Positions 62,887 to 64,000 of a stretch of 64,000 nt of DNA are shown in pieces (position 1 is the first letter of the stretch; each line of letters begins with the position of its first letter). The stretch covers positions 301,574-365,573 of the forward strand of contig JBAWZA010000001.1 in assembly GCA_037143335.1 (NCBI GenBank). The letters run 5' to 3'. Under the pieces are notes generated by a model. It was not told the DNA's origin and searched no databases. It was given only the letters and a program-made list of their open reading frames with translations. Source of the stretch: PALSA-1296 sp037143335. Its GTDB lineage: Bacteria > Bacteroidota > Ignavibacteria > Palsa-1295. Position numbers and translations under genes: made by a program.

Positions 62887-64000
62887 ATGGTGATTGATGA
62901 GACATATCCGACGCTTCCGGAAATTTTTCATGCTCAGACAACGAGCAACCTGAAAGATTTACCCTACATTTATTTCAAGCCTGAACGTGGCAAGCCATAT
63001 CAAAAGATTACCTACGGCGAGTTCGGGAAAAAAGTGATTGAATTGGCTGGTGCATTCGCCACCCATGGTATCAATAGAGGTGATCGCATTGCGCTTATTT
63101 CTGAATCACGACCAGAGTGGTTGGAAACGGATTTTGCCTCATCACTCCTCGGAGTGATTACCGTCCCAATGTTCCCCACGCTTACAGCTTCGCAGGTTGA
63201 GTATGTTGTTCATCATTCAGGTGCGAAGGCAATTGTAGTCTCGAATGATCTGCAATTGGGAAAAGCAGTGAAGGCTGCTGCGAGTTGTCCGGAGCTAGAG
63301 AAAATATTTGTGATGAACAAGGATTGTTCCGCTCGTCCTGAATCGGTGGCTCCGATAATTCATTTCGAGGAGCTGATTACCCAACGCTCTGAAATAGATG
63401 TAGAAGCTCTTGTAGCTCGATCAAAGCCTGATGACATCATCACGATGATCTACACGAGCGGTACTACGGGCACACCCAAGGGCGTGATGCTGACCAATCG
63501 GAATCTCGTATCGAATGTTGAGGGATCGCTTGCGTCGTTGCCTCCAATAGGACACAATGATATATTCTTGTCATTCCTTCCACTTTCGCATGGATTCGAG
63601 CGCACCGCTTCGAATTTTATTTTCTATTCTGGTTGTGCAATTGCATTTGCAGAATCAATTGATACGATCTCGGATAACATGCTCGAGATTCGTCCGACAA
63701 TTATGACAGGTGTCCCTCGCTTCTACGAAAGGATTCATAGCAGGCTGATGCGAAGCCGAGAGAAGCTGTCGCCATTCAAACAAAAAATGTTTGATTGGGC
63801 TTTGTCAGTTGGAGCAGAATGTGCAAAAAAACTTGAGGGTGGGAATCCACCACTCGGTGCATTGCTGATGCGTCCAGTAGCAGATAAATTGGTACTGAAG
63901 AAAATACGAGAACGCACTGGAGGCAGGATGCGCTTTTTTATTTCGGGAGGAGCAGCGCTTTCCTCAGAAGTTGGAAAAGCATTCGCTTCATTTGGTCTTA
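62887..64000 (+). CDS. Long-chain acyl-CoA ligase (AMP-binding), 3' truncated
   Basis: The window ends inside this gene; about 371 residues are visible. The AMP-binding P-loop motif YTSGTTGTPKGV is present, followed by LSFLPLSHGFER and GVPRFYERIHSR, which are typical of FadD/FAA-type long-chain acyl-CoA synthetases. The start is ATG 62887 (MVIDETYPTLPEIF). The enzyme activates fatty acids with ATP and coenzyme A. The C-terminal domain lies beyond the window. It starts 28 bases after the RNA-ligase-like gene. Confidence 0.93.
   Translation, partial: MVIDETYPTLPEIFHAQTTSNLKDLPYIYFKPERGKPYQKITYGEFGKKVIELAGAFATHGINRGDRIALISESRPEWLETDFASSLLGVITVPMFPTLTASQVEYVVHHSGAKAIVVSNDLQLGKAVKAAASCPELEKIFVMNKDCSARPESVAPIIHFEELITQRSEIDVEALVARSKPDDIITMIYTSGTTGTPKGVMLTNRNLVSNVEGSLASLPPIGHNDIFLSFLPLSHGFERTASNFIFYSGCAIAFAESIDTISDNMLEIRPTIMTGVPRFYERIHSRLMRSREKLSPFKQKMFDWALSVGAECAKKLEGGNPPLGALLMRPVADKLVLKKIRERTGGRMRFFISGGAALSSEVGKAFASFGL

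Overview
The window is chromosomal DNA from a member of the Bacteroidetes/Chlorobi (FCB) group. The best guess is a Chlorobi-side lineage such as Ignavibacteria or Kapabacteria. Evidence seen: twelve large secreted proteins end in a type IX secretion (T9SS) type-A sorting domain (pattern YPNPF ... G.Y.Y....G ... K); several carry Hydin-like DFGKVR repeats; atpD and atpC lie apart from the other ATP synthase genes; Shine-Dalgarno sites precede only a few genes; and some genes appear to start with TTG or GTG. The exact taxon is inference. There is one tRNA, no rRNA, no CRISPR array, no recognisable transposase or prophage gene, and no intergenic stretch longer than 300 bases.

Layout. 1-1256: end of a membrane protein and a beta-barrel-like protein. 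1454-5338: atpD, then tag and a DinB-like gene, then atpC and a J-domain protein. 5401-8068: cell-envelope operon (alr, a GDP-mannose pyrophosphorylase, an RlpA-like lipoprotein) with 4-base overlaps. 8252-8325: tRNA-Arg(CCG). 8365-9093: TPR membrane protein. 9357-23126: block of five T9SS cargo genes led by a 2,126-residue protein with GGAIY repeats. 23133-26647: xseA, xseB and dxs. 26923-29487: Asp-box T9SS protein, ending at a bidirectional terminator facing gatA. 31013-34284: patatin/beta-barrel protein and an SDR. 34495-38754: Hydin-repeat T9SS protein. 38789-40752 (minus): VWA-OmpA protein and aat. 40926-45809: tandem Asp-box T9SS paralogues. 45816-48852 (minus): M1 peptidase and a Rieske-like protein, both with T9SS tails, separated by a pair of palindromes. 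48956-51343 (minus): ssb, an MCE/MlaD protein and an epimerase. 51523-56154 (minus): rsmI, a methyltransferase and a subtilase with T9SS tail. 56218-62858: lipoproteins, a Tat-signal class V aminotransferase, a hemerythrin, an AI-2E family exporter, lpdA and a 2'-5' RNA ligase-like gene. 62887-end: acyl-CoA ligase, cut by the window edge.

How the parts fit. Housekeeping genes are interleaved with a large surface-protein repertoire. The T9SS cargoes share a small set of modules: Asp-box propellers, Hydin-like Ig repeats, a cohesin-like domain just before the sorting domain, and in one case a dockerin-like double calcium loop. Three cargoes (starts 9357, 15857, 19229) combine strong Shine-Dalgarno sites with strongly biased codon choice, which suggests they are abundant surface proteins. 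The most promising candidate for an undescribed system is this cohesin/dockerin-like, T9SS-anchored assembly; a Tat-signal, Rieske-like protein with a T9SS tail is the second. All functional links are inferred from reading the sequence; no search or structure prediction was run.
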